Numbered from the stretch's first letter, positions 17,742 to 27,537 are shown. The stretch is DNA of 64,000 bases from Muricomes sp049840515 (GCA_049840515.1 JASGKW010000009.1:310001-374000), one strand, 5' to 3'. The notes: generated by a model from the sequence alone, not told the origin. Numbers and translations: made by a program.

Positions 17742-20264
17742 TCAAAATTCTCTCGATATCAATTCATTTCTGGAGTGAATCTCCAGCTTTCTGTACACAC
17801 TGCGCAAGGTTGACTTTACAGTTGCCTCAGAAATGTACAGCCTGGCTGCAATCTCTTTCGCACTCATTCTCTCCCTGACAAGCAGAGCAATCTCCCTCTC
17901 TCTTGTTGTCAGGGGAGAGTTACCCTGGAAAAATGCTTTTCGGATTATATTTCCCCCTTTTGTCTTACGCTTGCAGAGTGATATCAAAGGTGCGAAATGC
18001 TTCTGCCTTGAAACCGAGGCATAATCACTTTCCCCCTTATTAAAATAATACATATTCAGCCCTGTCAGAAGCTCCGTCATACACTCATGGTCTGCAAAGG
18101 GAAGATAAATCTGATCCGGAAGTGCTATGTCGAGTGCTTCTTTTAAGTACTGCCTGGCCTCCAAATCGTTTCCGCTGTTATACTTCGCAACCGCCAAAAA
18201 TATCAGGTAATATATTTGGGGCATTACATATTTGATTTTTTCATCCGAACTTTTCAGCTCATCCAGCGCAATCTGTGCCACAGCATAAAGTTCATTGTAC
18301 CGCTTGTCCAGCAGAAGCAGACCAAAATAAACTACCTCAGCAAACGGAGTCACCGGAGGATACAGTAATTTTCTAATTTCCTCCAGGTCATAAAGCCATG
18401 GTGCTACATAATCCTTCGTCCCCAGAAGCACACTGATAATTGACATACAGATATCCACCATGCGTCTCACAGACAGACCGGAGTTCTCCACCCCATATTT
18501 TTGAATCTTTTTTATTGTCTCAGAAAAGTTCTTTGCATCTCCCCGCAAAACAAAAATCCGGGCCAGGCAAAAACAGGCATAAATGCAAATACTAATCTGC
18601 TCATGAATCTGTGCCACATAGAGCGCTTTATGGCACAGAATTTCAGATTCCTCATCCTTGCCCCTCACAAGCATTGCCTCCGCCCTGATAAGGTAATCAA
18701 GACCGGCACTCTGCCCTTTGCCAAATCTGTGATAAATGGGCTTGAGTTCATCTACAATATCCAGAACTTCATCTAACTTTCCAGACTCACGCCACAGTAT
18801 CCCAATAGTGGTGGGGAAAACAGAGGGCCAGGGTGTCCCATTTTCAATGACATCCTGTGACTCCTCCAAAACCGCACTGGCTGCCCTGTATCCTTTCAGC
18901 AATTTAGAGAGGTCGTTAAACTCTCCCGCAGATTCCAACAGAATAAGTTCACCGGTCAGCTTCTGTACTTCCTGCTCAGTCAGATTCTTTTTCTCCTGAA
19001 TCAGCACATGGAGCAGCCCGCACAACTTTTCATACAATCCATACTGCCCGTTGAGCAGCATATAGTGTGCAAAGACAGTCATGGTAAATGGGTGTCTGCG
19101 CAATATTTCTTCCGGACAGTCACAGACAATCGCTTTTAGAACCTCCGCATCACATTCTTCTTTTTCTGCATCTAAATAGCGGAGCGTAAAAGGCAAAGAC
19201 AGAATAGCCTCAAAATCTCCAACTTTGTAGAAAAACCTTTTTGCAAGACAATACTGCCCTGTAGCAGTACAGGATTGACCAGCCTTGTAAAATATCTTGT
19301 TTTGGTATTCTTTTGATTTATAGTAATAGAAATGATTTCTCAGATAATCCAGCAAAATACTGTGCATGACAAATAAATGTTTGACTGGAAGAAACCGGAA
19401 AAATTCGCTCGCTTTTAATTGTGACTCAATCCTGCCCGGAGAAAACTCATTGTCAAGCATTTCAGCCGCCTGATATGCCGTAAAACTGTCAAAAACCGAT
19501 ACCGCCAGCAGGAAATCTTGTTCCTTCGGAGAAATACGGTTCCATATGGTGTTTTCCACCAGCTCCTCAATACCTGTAGAACAGGCGAAGGAACCTGTTT
19601 CTTTATCATTAATCAGCTGCAGACGAACAGCAGATACCCAGCCTTGTGTAGTCTGGAATATACTTTCCAATTCAGACTCCGTGAGACGCAGACCTTCCAT
19701 GCGGAACAGCGCAAATATACTTTCCCTGTCCAAAGAAAAGGCAGATGCATTAATCAAATAAATATTATCATTATGTACAGAAAACTGACGTTTGTGGTTT
19801 AGCTGCTGCATAATAACTATCACATGCAGGTCAGGATTCTCATGCATAGAGATAATATTTATCAGCTCATTATGTATATTAAAGTCAATAAGCTGATAAT
19901 TATCAATTACCAAATAAGTCTTTTTGCGGCATTTCAAATTTTTTAGATATGTCTTCATATAAAATAATGCATCGGTATCGGGCTTCTCAAAATTTTTCAT
20001 GTTATGATTTGCCTCACCGCTTATTCTGAAAAATAATCCGCAGATTTCTCCCCACGCCAGAGATACAGACTCACCCAGACAAGTGTACCATTCGCAGGCC
20101 GCCTGTGGAAGTTCGCCGCGCAAATATTCCCTGATTGCTGTTGTCTTTCCAAAACCACCGGGTGCCTCCACAACAGTGAGGGGGTATTGTGATATTTGGC
20201 CCAACTGCATTTTAAGCTTACTTGAGAAACAGTACTTTTGTTGTTTTTCTTTTGTCATGTACAT
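17742..20264 (-). CDS. MalT/LuxR-type ATP-dependent transcriptional regulator
   Basis: A large regulator of about 840 residues. An N-terminal STAND-type NTPase has Walker A PGGFGKTT at residues 35-42 and a Walker-B-like YLVIDNYQLI. A long helical repeat region follows, then a C-terminal LuxR helix-turn-helix (LTTREREIALLVRERMSAK and ISEATVKSTLRSVYRKL). I chose the ATG at 20264 because GGAGG lies seven bases upstream. Such proteins bind a ligand and ATP, oligomerise and activate promoters. The target is unknown; the nearest upstream operon encodes the double-cubane reductase, separated by a terminator. The frame is intact. Confidence 0.88.
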   Translation of the reverse strand: MYMTKEKQQKYCFSSKLKMQLGQISQYPLTVVEAPGGFGKTTAIREYLRGELPQAACEWYTCLGESVSLAWGEICGLFFRISGEANHNMKNFEKPDTDALFYMKTYLKNLKCRKKTYLVIDNYQLIDFNIHNELINIISMHENPDLHVIVIMQQLNHKRQFSVHNDNIYLINASAFSLDRESIFALFRMEGLRLTESELESIFQTTQGWVSAVRLQLINDKETGSFACSTGIEELVENTIWNRISPKEQDFLLAVSVFDSFTAYQAAEMLDNEFSPGRIESQLKASEFFRFLPVKHLFVMHSILLDYLRNHFYYYKSKEYQNKIFYKAGQSCTATGQYCLAKRFFYKVGDFEAILSLPFTLRYLDAEKEECDAEVLKAIVCDCPEEILRRHPFTMTVFAHYMLLNGQYGLYEKLCGLLHVLIQEKKNLTEQEVQKLTGELILLESAGEFNDLSKLLKGYRAASAVLEESQDVIENGTPWPSVFPTTIGILWRESGKLDEVLDIVDELKPIYHRFGKGQSAGLDYLIRAEAMLVRGKDEESEILCHKALYVAQIHEQISICIYACFCLARIFVLRGDAKNFSETIKKIQKYGVENSGLSVRRMVDICMSIISVLLGTKDYVAPWLYDLEEIRKLLYPPVTPFAEVVYFGLLLLDKRYNELYAVAQIALDELKSSDEKIKYVMPQIYYLIFLAVAKYNSGNDLEARQYLKEALDIALPDQIYLPFADHECMTELLTGLNMYYFNKGESDYASVSRQKHFAPLISLCKRKTKGGNIIRKAFFQGNSPLTTREREIALLVRERMSAKEIAARLYISEATVKSTLRSVYRKLEIHSRNELISREF

Positions 20265-20346
20265 CTTGTTTCCTCCATTCTGACGGGGAGTATTCCATCT
20301 TTGATGATGGTTTATTTTACCATAAAACACAAGGTGATTCAATGAA

Positions 20347-20376
20347 CAAAAAAGGCATTAGTATCAACCAATGCCC
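20347..20376 (-). terminator. Terminator of the double-cubane reductase gene
   Basis: On the minus strand GGCATT and AATGCC pair around a short loop and are followed by TTTTTT. It lies just after the stop codon at 20387, before the LuxR-type regulator gene. Confidence 0.75.
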
Positions 20377-20386
20377 ATTAAAATCA

Positions 20387-21536
20387 CTACATCATTTCAA
20401 GAAAAGCGGTGATTCTCGTATTCAATTGTGCAATGTCTGCCTGGGAATAATCTGTCTCCACATGGATATATGGAATCCCCTTCTTTTCATTGGTAAATCT
20501 GCGGACTGCCAGGGTTTCTATATTGTATGTATGACAGGCCTGCAATGTCATTTCCACAACACCGTCCACCTTATACTCATCAATCAATCTGTCCAGCAGT
20601 TCAAAACGGTTTGGATTCGGTGTCATTACCGAACAGCCGATATTCAGATAGCGTCTTGCCAGGGCATCATATACATCAGGATTCTCCTCACTCACAAGCT
20701 GATCTATGGCCTTTGCGCCTGAGCAGTTCTCATAGGTAACTACAATCCCCCCGTTATCCTCAATCGCCGTGATAACCTTTTCTGTAGCCCCTCCCATGGG
20801 ACATCCGGTCACGAGAATGCGGGGCTTTCTCTCCTGCTTCTTTCCCGCGGCATACTCAGCCTCAATTTTTTCAACTAAAGCATCCACCTCACCGGAAACC
20901 GCTTCTCTGTCAAATTTGAAGGTACTGCCATATAAAACTTTGAATAAATCATATCCGGTAATCGGGACCGGGTCATTTTGCATAACCTCATAAAGTCCTT
21001 TCAGAGAGCGCCTTACACGGTTCTCCACCTTAATCGCCTCACGGATGTCATCCTCCGTGATTGTCACATCAAACTTCTTTTCCAGATATTCTTTAAAACG
21101 GATAACCTCTTTCTTCCACAGCTTCAGTGCTTCTTCCCCCTGAGTATTTGGAAGCTCCATCAAAAATACATCTTTAAACTCTGCCATATATTCGTACATT
21201 TTTTTCTTGCCGTCGCAGGTAGTCTCCCCCACCACTACATCAGAAAAATAGAAATATGGACATTTATCTGTTTTGGCAAATCCATAGCTGGATTTAATCA
21301 AAGGGCACAGGTTCTTGGGCAGGTCTTTTTGCCTCAGCTATTGTCTCATCCGATGTTGAACATAATGATGCAGTCCCGGCCCCCATTGCCATCGCAATTT
21401 CCTTTGGAAAATAAGTGCAGTATGATCCTATCACTGGCACGCCTTTATCTTTTAACTGCTTAACTGTTAAAAATGAATTCTTGCGCTGCTCCGCAAATTC
21501 TTCAAATACCTCCGGCAATTCTTTAATAATTTCCAT
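20387..21536 (-). CDS. Double-cubane-cluster-type anaerobic reductase (HgdB family), one frameshift
   Basis: This belongs to the 2-hydroxyacyl-CoA dehydratase D-type superfamily, in the branch known as double-cubane-cluster proteins (YjiM-like), which carry an [8Fe-9S] cluster and do low-potential reductions; the natural substrate is not established. Conserved segments with candidate cluster cysteines are SYCTYFP, NLCPLIKSSYG, DKCPYFYFSD, ETTCDGKKKMYEYM and TGCPMGG. Restored length is about 383 residues. An extra base in the TTTTT run at 21326-21330 breaks the frame after residue 68; removing it gives AKDLPKNLC, which matches the family. Such enzymes normally need an ATP-dependent activator; none is seen in the window. 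The start at 21536 has GGAGG upstream. Confidence 0.85.
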
Positions 21537-21596
21537 CCTGATTCCTCCTGGTTTTTATTCAACTATTTTGTATTTGTTCTAAACTGCCATTTGTAA

Positions 21597-21642
21597 AAGC
21601 ACAGAGAAAGGACAGCGTAAACACTGCCCTTTCCCACTGCTG
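21597..21642 (-). terminator. Terminator-like hairpin between the YbaK-type and reductase genes
   Basis: On the minus strand GAAAGGGCAG and CTGTCCTTTC pair around a short loop and are followed by a short T stretch (GCTTTTAC). It would partly separate transcription of the reductase gene from the three upstream genes. Confidence 0.5.
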
Positions 21643-21731
21643 CATAGGCTATTAACTATATAATAGCATGTATGCCTCTCATCCCCAAATCGAAATTTTT
21701 AATGTATCTATAGATATGTTCTATCAATTCC

Positions 21732-22271
21732 CTACAGTTCTACAATTTTTGCCTTGTGATAAATGTTCGGCAAAAACTTTTTCAGCAAATCTTCTGTTTT
21801 TATTTTGAGATGTGCCACATTTGTCCCGGGATTGCATCCGAACCACTCTTCGTCCGCCACTTCTTTGTCCATGATAAGCTGCACATAATCATCCTCATCA
21901 TTTACAAGACCCATAATGGATGCAGAGCCAGGTTTTGTTCCCAGATGCTTCTCCATAAACTCTCCCGATGCAAAGGACAGCTTGGACACCCCTATCTTCT
22001 TGCTCAGCTCCGCTGTGTCCAGTTGTTTGTCGGCGGGCAGTACAACAAGAAAGAAGCTTGTCTTCTTCTGATTGCACAAAAAGATGCTTTTTCTTATCTC
22101 TGTCCCAAGAGCCGCATCAATCTCCTTGCACTCATCCATACTTTCTACTACATCGTTATCTACCCGTTCATACGCAATATGCAGCTTGTCCAGTATCTTG
22201 TATACCTTGTCCTCCGTCGCATTCCGCCCTTTTCCCGGCGCTGTTGTACTGATTTCACTAATATATATCAT
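21732..22271 (-). CDS. YbaK/ProX-type aminoacyl-tRNA editing protein
   Basis: This stand-alone domain of about 179 residues belongs to the YbaK/prolyl-tRNA-synthetase-associated family, which deacylates mischarged tRNA(Pro). Conserved elements are ECKEIDAALGTEIRKSIFLC, the Lys-containing FFLVVLPADKQLD, and GSASIMGLVND. I chose the ATG at 22271, preceded by GGAGG, over an upstream in-frame start. The related PrdX protein of proline-fermenting Clostridia belongs to this family, and an ornithine cyclodeaminase homologue lies two genes upstream, so a link to proline is possible. The editing role is inferred from the family. Confidence 0.82.
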   Translation of the reverse strand: MIYISEISTTAPGKGRNATEDKVYKILDKLHIAYERVDNDVVESMDECKEIDAALGTEIRKSIFLCNQKKTSFFLVVLPADKQLDTAELSKKIGVSKLSFASGEFMEKHLGTKPGSASIMGLVNDEDDYVQLIMDKEVADEEWFGCNPGTNVAHLKIKTEDLLKKFLPNIYHKAKIVEL

Positions 22272-22310
22272 TACATTTCCTCCTGTCTGCATAATCTGTT
22301 TGATATACTG

Positions 22311-22523
22311 TTAGAAGTTAGGTTTCACATATAATGTATCTTCCTTTATGTTCTGAACTACTTCTTTGTCCCAGTTTTCTTTTTCGATTTCTTCGATAGC
22401 TACGGAAAAGACATTTGGGTCCAGATTCATGGTTTCAGACAAAAACTTCTGTGTCTTTAACGCTAATTCCTGTTTTACTTCCTCTGTTCTTCCAGGATAT
22501 AATTTAATAGAAATATGTGGCAT
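22311..22523 (-). CDS. 4-oxalocrotonate tautomerase-like protein
   Basis: A 70-residue tautomerase-superfamily protein. The mature N-terminus is Pro (MPHISIKL), the catalytic base of this family. The usual second-strand pattern is seen in FSVAIEEIEKENW. I chose the ATG at 22523, which creates the essential Pro-1; upstream in-frame starts would bury it. It lies between the ornithine cyclodeaminase homologue and the YbaK-type gene with gaps of 22 and 39 bases, so the three are probably one operon. The substrate is unknown. Confidence 0.82.
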   Translation of the reverse strand: MPHISIKLYPGRTEEVKQELALKTQKFLSETMNLDPNVFSVAIEEIEKENWDKEVVQNIKEDTLYVKPNF

Positions 22524-22545
22524 CGCTTCATCTCTCCTTATAAAT

Positions 22546-23533
22546 CTACTCCCAATGGGTTCCGACTCCGGCTTCCAAAGCCTTATCATAGATGGCCTTT
22601 GCCGCCACCAAGTCCTGTGTAGCCACGCCTACAGTTTTAAATACGATAATCTCCTCGTCATTTTCTCTTCCAGGGACTCTTTCCAAGAATGACATCGCCT
22701 AAATCTCCTGTAAAATCATCTTTTGTAATTCTGCCTTCCGCCAGCGGAATCAAAATATCTCCTGACTCGGAGAGTACCGCTTCTTCTGAATCAAAATAGA
22801 GCTTTGATGCGCGCTCCAGAATTACCGGGTCCATCTCCTGCATATGAGGCTGATAGGAACCTACACAGCTCACCGTCGCGCCAGCCTTCACTTTGCTTCC
22901 GTCAAATACGGGTTTGCCGGAGGGCGTCACTGTAATAATCAAATCTGCGTTATCTATAGCTTCGTCAGAAGACTTAACTGCTATGATTTCAGTTCCGTAA
23001 TCTTTCAGTTCTTCCTGCATTCTTTCTGCAAATTGAAGGGTGCGCTCATAATTTAAATCATAGATTCTGACTTTATCCAGTTTTCTCGCCGTAATCATAG
23101 CTTCAAGCTGTGTTGCAGCCTGTCCGCCTGTGCCGATGAGAGCACCTTCTTTTGCATCCTTTCTCGCCAGAAGATCAAAAGCCGCGCCGGACGCCGCGCC
23201 GGTCCTCAGCTGTGTCACATAAGTTCCGTCCAGAACTGCTGTGACCACTCCTGTCTTACCGTCAATCAGCAAAACCTGTGCAGGTGCGGACGGAATGCCT
23301 TTATCAATATTCTTTGGAAATATATTTACAATTTTTACAGCAGCTACGTCTAATTCGTCCACATATGCGGGCATAAATAAGAAACAGCCGTCATATTTCG
23401 GTGCCTGAATATTTGTTCTCAGGGGAGCATCACACTTTCCCTCCACAACCATTTGGAATGCTGTCTTGTCCGCCTCAATGGCCTCTCTCATCGAAAACAC
23501 TTTTTTGATGTCTTCTCTTGATAATAATAACAT
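22546..23533 (-). CDS. Ornithine cyclodeaminase/mu-crystallin family protein, one frameshift
   Basis: An NAD(P)-dependent enzyme of the ornithine cyclodeaminase/alanine dehydrogenase/mu-crystallin family, about 328 residues once the frame is joined. The dinucleotide-binding motif is GALIGTGGQAATQ (about residue 130). The TQLRTGAASGAAFDLLAR segment is a family hallmark. The frame breaks near 22675; removing one base restores GKVPGRENDEEIIVFK and a C-terminus ending at 22546. AAAGGAGG lies upstream of the ATG. Family members make proline from ornithine or act on imino acids. It is the first gene of the cluster. Confidence 0.83.
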
Positions 23534-23639
23534 GAATCTGCCTCCTTTTTTTGCTTCCTATTCTTAATTGTCATTTATAATTATTCTACCACATTTTATA
23601 TAAAAAGGGGATACGGTTCATTACTTTCAAACATTTTTT

Positions 23640-23713
23640 TGTAACAGTTCAGCCATGCGCAGACATTTAAATAGAATCTGTGCCAACTCGAGCTGTATGG
23701 CTGAACTGTTACA
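23640..23713. repeat. Long inverted repeat (17-base perfect arms)
   Basis: TGTAACAGTTCAGCCAT (23640-23656) is the exact reverse complement of 23697-23713, with a 40-base spacer. Similar sequence occurs at 31855-31870 (TATAACAGTTCAGCTAT) and, inverted and degenerate, near 11013-11026. It lies between divergent operons and just upstream of the TPP-riboswitch promoter. It could be a terminator, a protein site or a small dispersed repeat. Confidence 0.8.
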
Positions 23714-23727
23714 TTTTTTAATTGAAC

Positions 23728-23756
23728 TTGCATTTTTCAGATTACAGCGGTATACT
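23728..23756 (+). promoter_or_regulatory. Promoter of the thiamin salvage operon
   Basis: TTGCAT (23728-23733) and TATACT (23751-23756) are 17 bases apart. Transcription would start only a few bases before the TPP aptamer. Confidence 0.65.
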
Positions 23757-23765
23757 ATACTTGAA

Positions 23766-23852
23766 AAAGGGGAGCTTGTAAAAGCAGGCTGAGAGGAAGT
23801 CATCAAACTTCGACCCTAGTAACCTGATGCGGATAATGCCGCCGTAGGGAGT
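23766..23852 (+). ncRNA. TPP riboswitch (THI element)
   Basis: The conserved aptamer pieces are all present: GGGGAGC, CTGAGAGG (from 23789), CGACCCTAGTAACCTGATGC, then GGATAATGCCGCCGTAGGGA. It lies directly downstream of a good promoter and about 130 bases before the first thi gene. A terminator hairpin follows at once, so thiamin pyrophosphate binding is expected to stop transcription of the salvage operon. Confidence 0.96.
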
Positions 23853-23868
23853 CATAGTTTGATTCTTT

Positions 23869-23901
23869 CGGAGAGACCGTACTGGTATCTCCGTTTTTTT
23901 A
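23869..23901 (+). terminator. Riboswitch-controlled terminator
   Basis: CGGAGAGACC and GGTATCTCCG pair around a four-base loop and are followed by TTTTTTT. It is the expression platform of the TPP riboswitch; part of the left arm region could pair with the aptamer 3' side in the ligand-free state. Confidence 0.88.
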
Positions 23902-23981
23902 TTTTTCTGAAAAGATATAATAAAATCATCCACAGCAAAAATATCGCAGACAAAAATTATCAAAATTAAAAGGAGTACACT

Positions 23982-24497
23982 ATGAAAAAAGTAAACATTC
24001 AAAAACTATCCATGGCCGGAATTTTATGTGCCATAGCTGTGATTGGCAGCCTGTTCTCCATTCCTGTATTTGGAAGCAGGTGCGCCCCTATACAGCACAT
24101 GGTCAACATCCTCTGCGCTGTACTGCTCGGGCCCGGTTATGGTGTTGCCGTCGCTTTTGGGGCAAGCCTGATTCGGAATCTGCTTGGCCTGGGCAGCCTG
24201 ATGGCATTCCCCGGCAGCATGTTTGGAGCCCTTCTCTGTGGTCTGGTGTACTGGAAAAGCAAAAAGCTTTTTCCGACCCTGGCCGCGGAGGTATTCGGCA
24301 CTGCAGTTCTGGGAGGTCTCTGTGCCTGGCCTGTTGCCATTTTGTTTATGGGACAGACTGCCGGTAATCTGGCATTTTATACATACATTATCCCCTTCCT
24401 AATCTCAACAGCCGCCGGCTCGTTCCTCTCCGGCATTTTAATTTACTCACTGGAAAAATCCAGAGTTTTGTCAATGATGCGTTCCCACTTAAACTAA
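23982..24497 (+). CDS. thiW: ECF transporter S component ThiW (thiazole uptake)
   Basis: A 171-residue membrane protein with five to six hydrophobic segments, matching ThiW, the substrate-binding subunit of the ECF transporter thought to import the thiazole precursor of thiamin. The segments CAPIQHMVNILCAVLLGPGYG and FPGSMFGALLCGLVYW-like sequence are characteristic. AAAAGGAG precedes the ATG. It is the first gene after the TPP riboswitch and lies directly upstream of thiM, which phosphorylates the thiazole alcohol. The frame is intact. Confidence 0.9.
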   Translation: MKKVNIQKLSMAGILCAIAVIGSLFSIPVFGSRCAPIQHMVNILCAVLLGPGYGVAVAFGASLIRNLLGLGSLMAFPGSMFGALLCGLVYWKSKKLFPTLAAEVFGTAVLGGLCAWPVAILFMGQTAGNLAFYTYIIPFLISTAAGSFLSGILIYSLEKSRVLSMMRSHLN

Positions 24498-24527
24498 CTC
24501 ACCAACACCAAGAAAGGAATTTGAATT

Positions 24528-25350
24528 ATGCTGAAAGAAATGCTTCAAAATCTTCGGAATCAGGCTCCTCTGATTCACAATATTACCAACTATGTCACCG
24601 TAAACGACTGTGCCAATGTCCTTTTGGCCTGTGGAGGATCCCCTATCATGGCTGACGACATAAATGAAGTAGAAGAGATTACTTCCATATGCGGCGGGCT
24701 CAATATCAACATTGGTACCCTGAATCAGCGCACCATTCCCGCCATGCTTGCCGCCGGACGAAAAGCAAATGAGCTGGGACATCCCGTAATTCTTGACCCG
24801 GTGGGTGCCGGAGCCTCCTCCCTCCGCACCAGAACCGCTCTCAAGCTGCTTGAAGAGATTCAATTTGCAGTCATCCGGGGAAACATCTCTGAAATCAAGA
24901 CTTTAGCTCACGGAAATGGAAGCACAAAAGGGGTGGATGCCCATATCTCTGACCGGATTGGGGAGGAAAATCTGGAGCAGGCTGTCACATTTGCCAAGGC
25001 ATTTGCCCAAAAGGCCGATGCGGTAATTGCCATCACCGGAGCCATCGACATTGTAGCCGACCAGAAAAAGGCATACTGTATCCGAAATGGACATGCAGAT
25101 ATGAGTAAAATTACCGGAACAGGCTGCCAGCTCTCCTCCATGACCGCAGCATATGTGACCGCTAATCCGGGACACGCTCTGGACGCTGCCGCCGCTGCGG
25201 TCTGCGCTATGGGACTTTGCGGTGAAAAGGCAAGGACAGCGCATGACAGCGCTGGACGGTAATTCTAGCTATAGAAACTATATTATCGACGCTATTTACA
25301 ATTTATCTCCGGAAGATTTAGAAAGAGAGGCTAATTATGAAGTGCGATAA
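24528..25350 (+). CDS. thiM: Hydroxyethylthiazole kinase, frameshift near the end
   Basis: ThiM phosphorylates 4-methyl-5-(2-hydroxyethyl)thiazole for coupling by ThiE. The ribokinase-like fold shows PLIHNITNYVTVNDCANVLL, the PVILDPVGAGASSLRT segment and the C-terminal ITGTGCQLSSMTAA with the catalytic Cys. The frame is open to about 25240. After one restored base it continues MTALDGNSSYRNYIIDAIYN to a stop at 25350, giving about 273 residues, normal for the family. The end overlaps the thiE start by 14 bases. Confidence 0.88.
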
Positions 25351-25980
25351 AAAGACAATGCTGCTGTACGCGGTGACGGATAGAACCTGGGACAGGGAAG
25401 ATGAGCCTTTACGAGCAGGTGGAAGCAGGCTCTGAAAAACGGAGTTACCTGCGTTCAGCTCAGAGAAAAGGATTTGGATGAGGATGCCTTTCTGGCGGAG
25501 GCCATCGGCCCTTGCCGGGCTCTGCAAACAGTACCGGGTGCCATTTATCATCAACGACAATGTGGAGATTGCCATCAAATGCGGCGCCGACGGCGTCCAT
25601 GTGGGGCAGGAGGATATGACGGCCTCCGCCGTCCGGGCCCGTGTGGGTGAAGACATGATCATCGGCGTTTCCGCCCACACTGTAGAGGAAGCGCTGGAGG
25701 CAGTCAAAAACGGGGCTGATTACCTGGGTCTGGGCGCTGTGTTCTCCACCTCCACCAAGTCGGATGTGAACCAGATGTCCTATGAGACTCTCAAAGCCAT
25801 CTGCTCTGCTGTGCATGTTCCCACTGTCGCCATCGGTGGCATTTCTGAAAGAAATATCTATGCAACTTTCCGGCAGCAAAGTGGACGGTGTTGCCGTGGT
25901 ATCTGCCATTTTCGGGGCTGAGGACCCGGGTGGCGCAACTGCCCGAGCTTTTGACCCTTGCCAAAGAAATGGTGCAATAG
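25337..25980 (+). CDS. thiE: Thiamin-phosphate synthase, several frameshifts
   Basis: ThiE joins HMP-pyrophosphate to thiazole phosphate. Reading across the breaks gives MLLYAVTDRTW, GVTCVQLREKDLDEDAF, YRVPFIINDNVEIAIK, GVHVGQEDM and VPTVAIGGISERN, all hallmarks of the family, and a C-terminus LLTLAKEMVQ ending at 25980. At least three single-base errors are needed: near 25395, 25430 and 25505, with a further one near 25860. The total length, about 214 residues, is normal. Density of errors here is far above the surrounding genes. Confidence 0.85.
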
Positions 25981-25982
25981 CC

Positions 25983-26614
25983 ATGCATAAGCCCTTTGCT
26001 ATTTTTGATATGGACGGCACACTGATTGACTCAATTGAACTGTGGAGAAATCTTGGGCGGGAATATCTGGAATCCAAAAACATTACAGAAAATCTGGACG
26101 GCATTCTGGAGGAAATTCAGTCTCTGACAATGAGCGAGTCTGCGGCGTTGTTTGCAGAACGCTTTGCTCTGGCAGAGTCACCGGATGCTGTGTCTGATGA
26201 AATGAACGGCATCATGGAAGTCCACTACCGCAAGGATATTCCCTTGAAGCCGGGTGTGAAGGAACATCTTGAGCAGCTTCAGCAGGCAGGGGTTCGGATG
26301 TGCGTTGTCTCTGCCACCGCTGAGCATCTCTGATGGAGGCCTGCCTGCAGCAGCTTGGAAGTGCGGGACTATTTTGAATTTCTGCTCTCCTGTGAGAGCA
26401 TGGGCACAAGCAAGCGGGAGCCGGATATTTATCTGGAGGCGGCAAGGCGGCTGGGAGCAGTCCCCCGGCGAGACTGCCGTATATGAAGATGCCCTCTATG
26501 CCATAGAAACCGCAAAGAAAGCGGGCTTCCATGTCGATAGCCGTATATGACACGGAGGCAGATAGCCACTGGGATGAGATCTGCCGCCTGGCAGATGAAA
26601 CTATCATATTTTAA
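25983..26614 (+). CDS. HAD-family phosphatase in the thi cluster, frameshifted
   Basis: A haloacid-dehalogenase-type phosphatase of about 210 residues. Motif I is FDMDGTLIDS, the motif II region is CVVSATAEHL and the motif III/IV region is YEDALYAIETAKKAGF. The start ATG lies three bases after the thiE stop. Breaks near 26335 and 26480 split the frame. In thiamin clusters such proteins may dephosphorylate thiamin phosphate or HMP phosphate; that role here is inferred from position only. Confidence 0.78.
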
Positions 26615-26624
26615 CTGATTTCAC

Positions 26625-26676
26625 AGGCGATATCGCCTTGAAATAGCGGCAAACCGGGGGCACCACTCTTTGCCGC
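26625..26676. other. Two hairpins in the HAD-thiD intergenic gap
   Basis: A perfect 14-base palindrome, AGGCGATATCGCCT (26625-26638), is followed by a hairpin with arms GCGGCAAA and TTTGCCGC (26646-26653 and 26669-26676) and then TTTATAAAAA. The second could be a weak terminator or processing site within the operon, separating the first four genes from thiD and downstream. Confidence 0.55.
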
Positions 26677-26717
26677 TTTATAAAAATAGTGCTGAACATC
26701 GAAAGGAGTTTTCATTT

Positions 26718-27536
26718 ATGAGAACAGCATTATCAATCGCCGGAAGTGATTCCAGCGGAGGCGCCGGTATCCAGGCGGACATCAAGACCATGACTGCCAA
26801 CGGCGTATACGCCATGAGCGCCATCACGGCCTTGACTGCTCAGAACACGACCGGCGTCCAGGGATATTCTAGAGGTTCCCCCAGAATTTCTCGCGCAGCA
26901 GCTTGACAGCGTCTTTACAGACATCCGCCCCGACGCGGTGAAAATCGGCATGGTCTCCTCCGCAGGGCTGATCACGGTCATTGCGCAAAAGCTGCGGCAA
27001 TATCAGGCCGTCAAAGTATCGTGGTGGACCCCGTGATGGTGGCCACCAGCGGATCGCGGCTCATCAGCGAAGATGCGGTGGACGCACTAAAACAGCATCT
27101 GCTGCCCCTTGCCACGGTGTCTGACGCCCCAACATTCCCGGAGGCGGAGGTGCTCTCCGGTATGAAGAGTGGCAGAGTCCGGAAGATATGCTGGCCGCCG
27201 CCAGATATATCAGCGAGACTTATCGCTGTGCTGTACTGTGCAAGGGCGGCCATCAGCTCAATGACGCCAATGACCTGCTGTATCGGGACGGAGGTTACCG
27301 TTGGTTCAATGGAAAACGTATCGACAATCCCAACACCCACGGCACCGGCTGTACCTTATCCAGCGCCATCGCTTCCAATCTGGCAAAGGGCTGTGATTTG
27401 GACGTATCTGTGGAGCGGGCTAAGGCTTATATTTCCGGTGCACTGGAGGCCATGCTGCGATTTGGGCTCGGGCTCCGGCCCCATGAATCACGCTTTCGCT
27501 TTGAACGGCGAATCCTCGGCGGGAGCGAATACATAG
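26718..27536 (+). CDS. thiD: HMP/HMP-phosphate kinase, several frameshifts
   Basis: ThiD phosphorylates hydroxymethylpyrimidine twice. The start at 26718 is preceded by GAAAGGAG. Recognisable family segments are ALSIAGSDSSGGAGIQADIK, ITALTAQNTTGVQG, DAVKIGMVSS, VVDPVMVATSGSRL, KGGHQ, and the anion hole NTHGTGCTLSSAIASNLAKG. The C-terminus reads GPMNHAFAL, usual for ThiD. Single-base breaks occur near 26875, 27016, 27165 and 27450. Joined length is about 272 residues, normal. Confidence 0.87.
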
Positions 27537-27537
27537 G

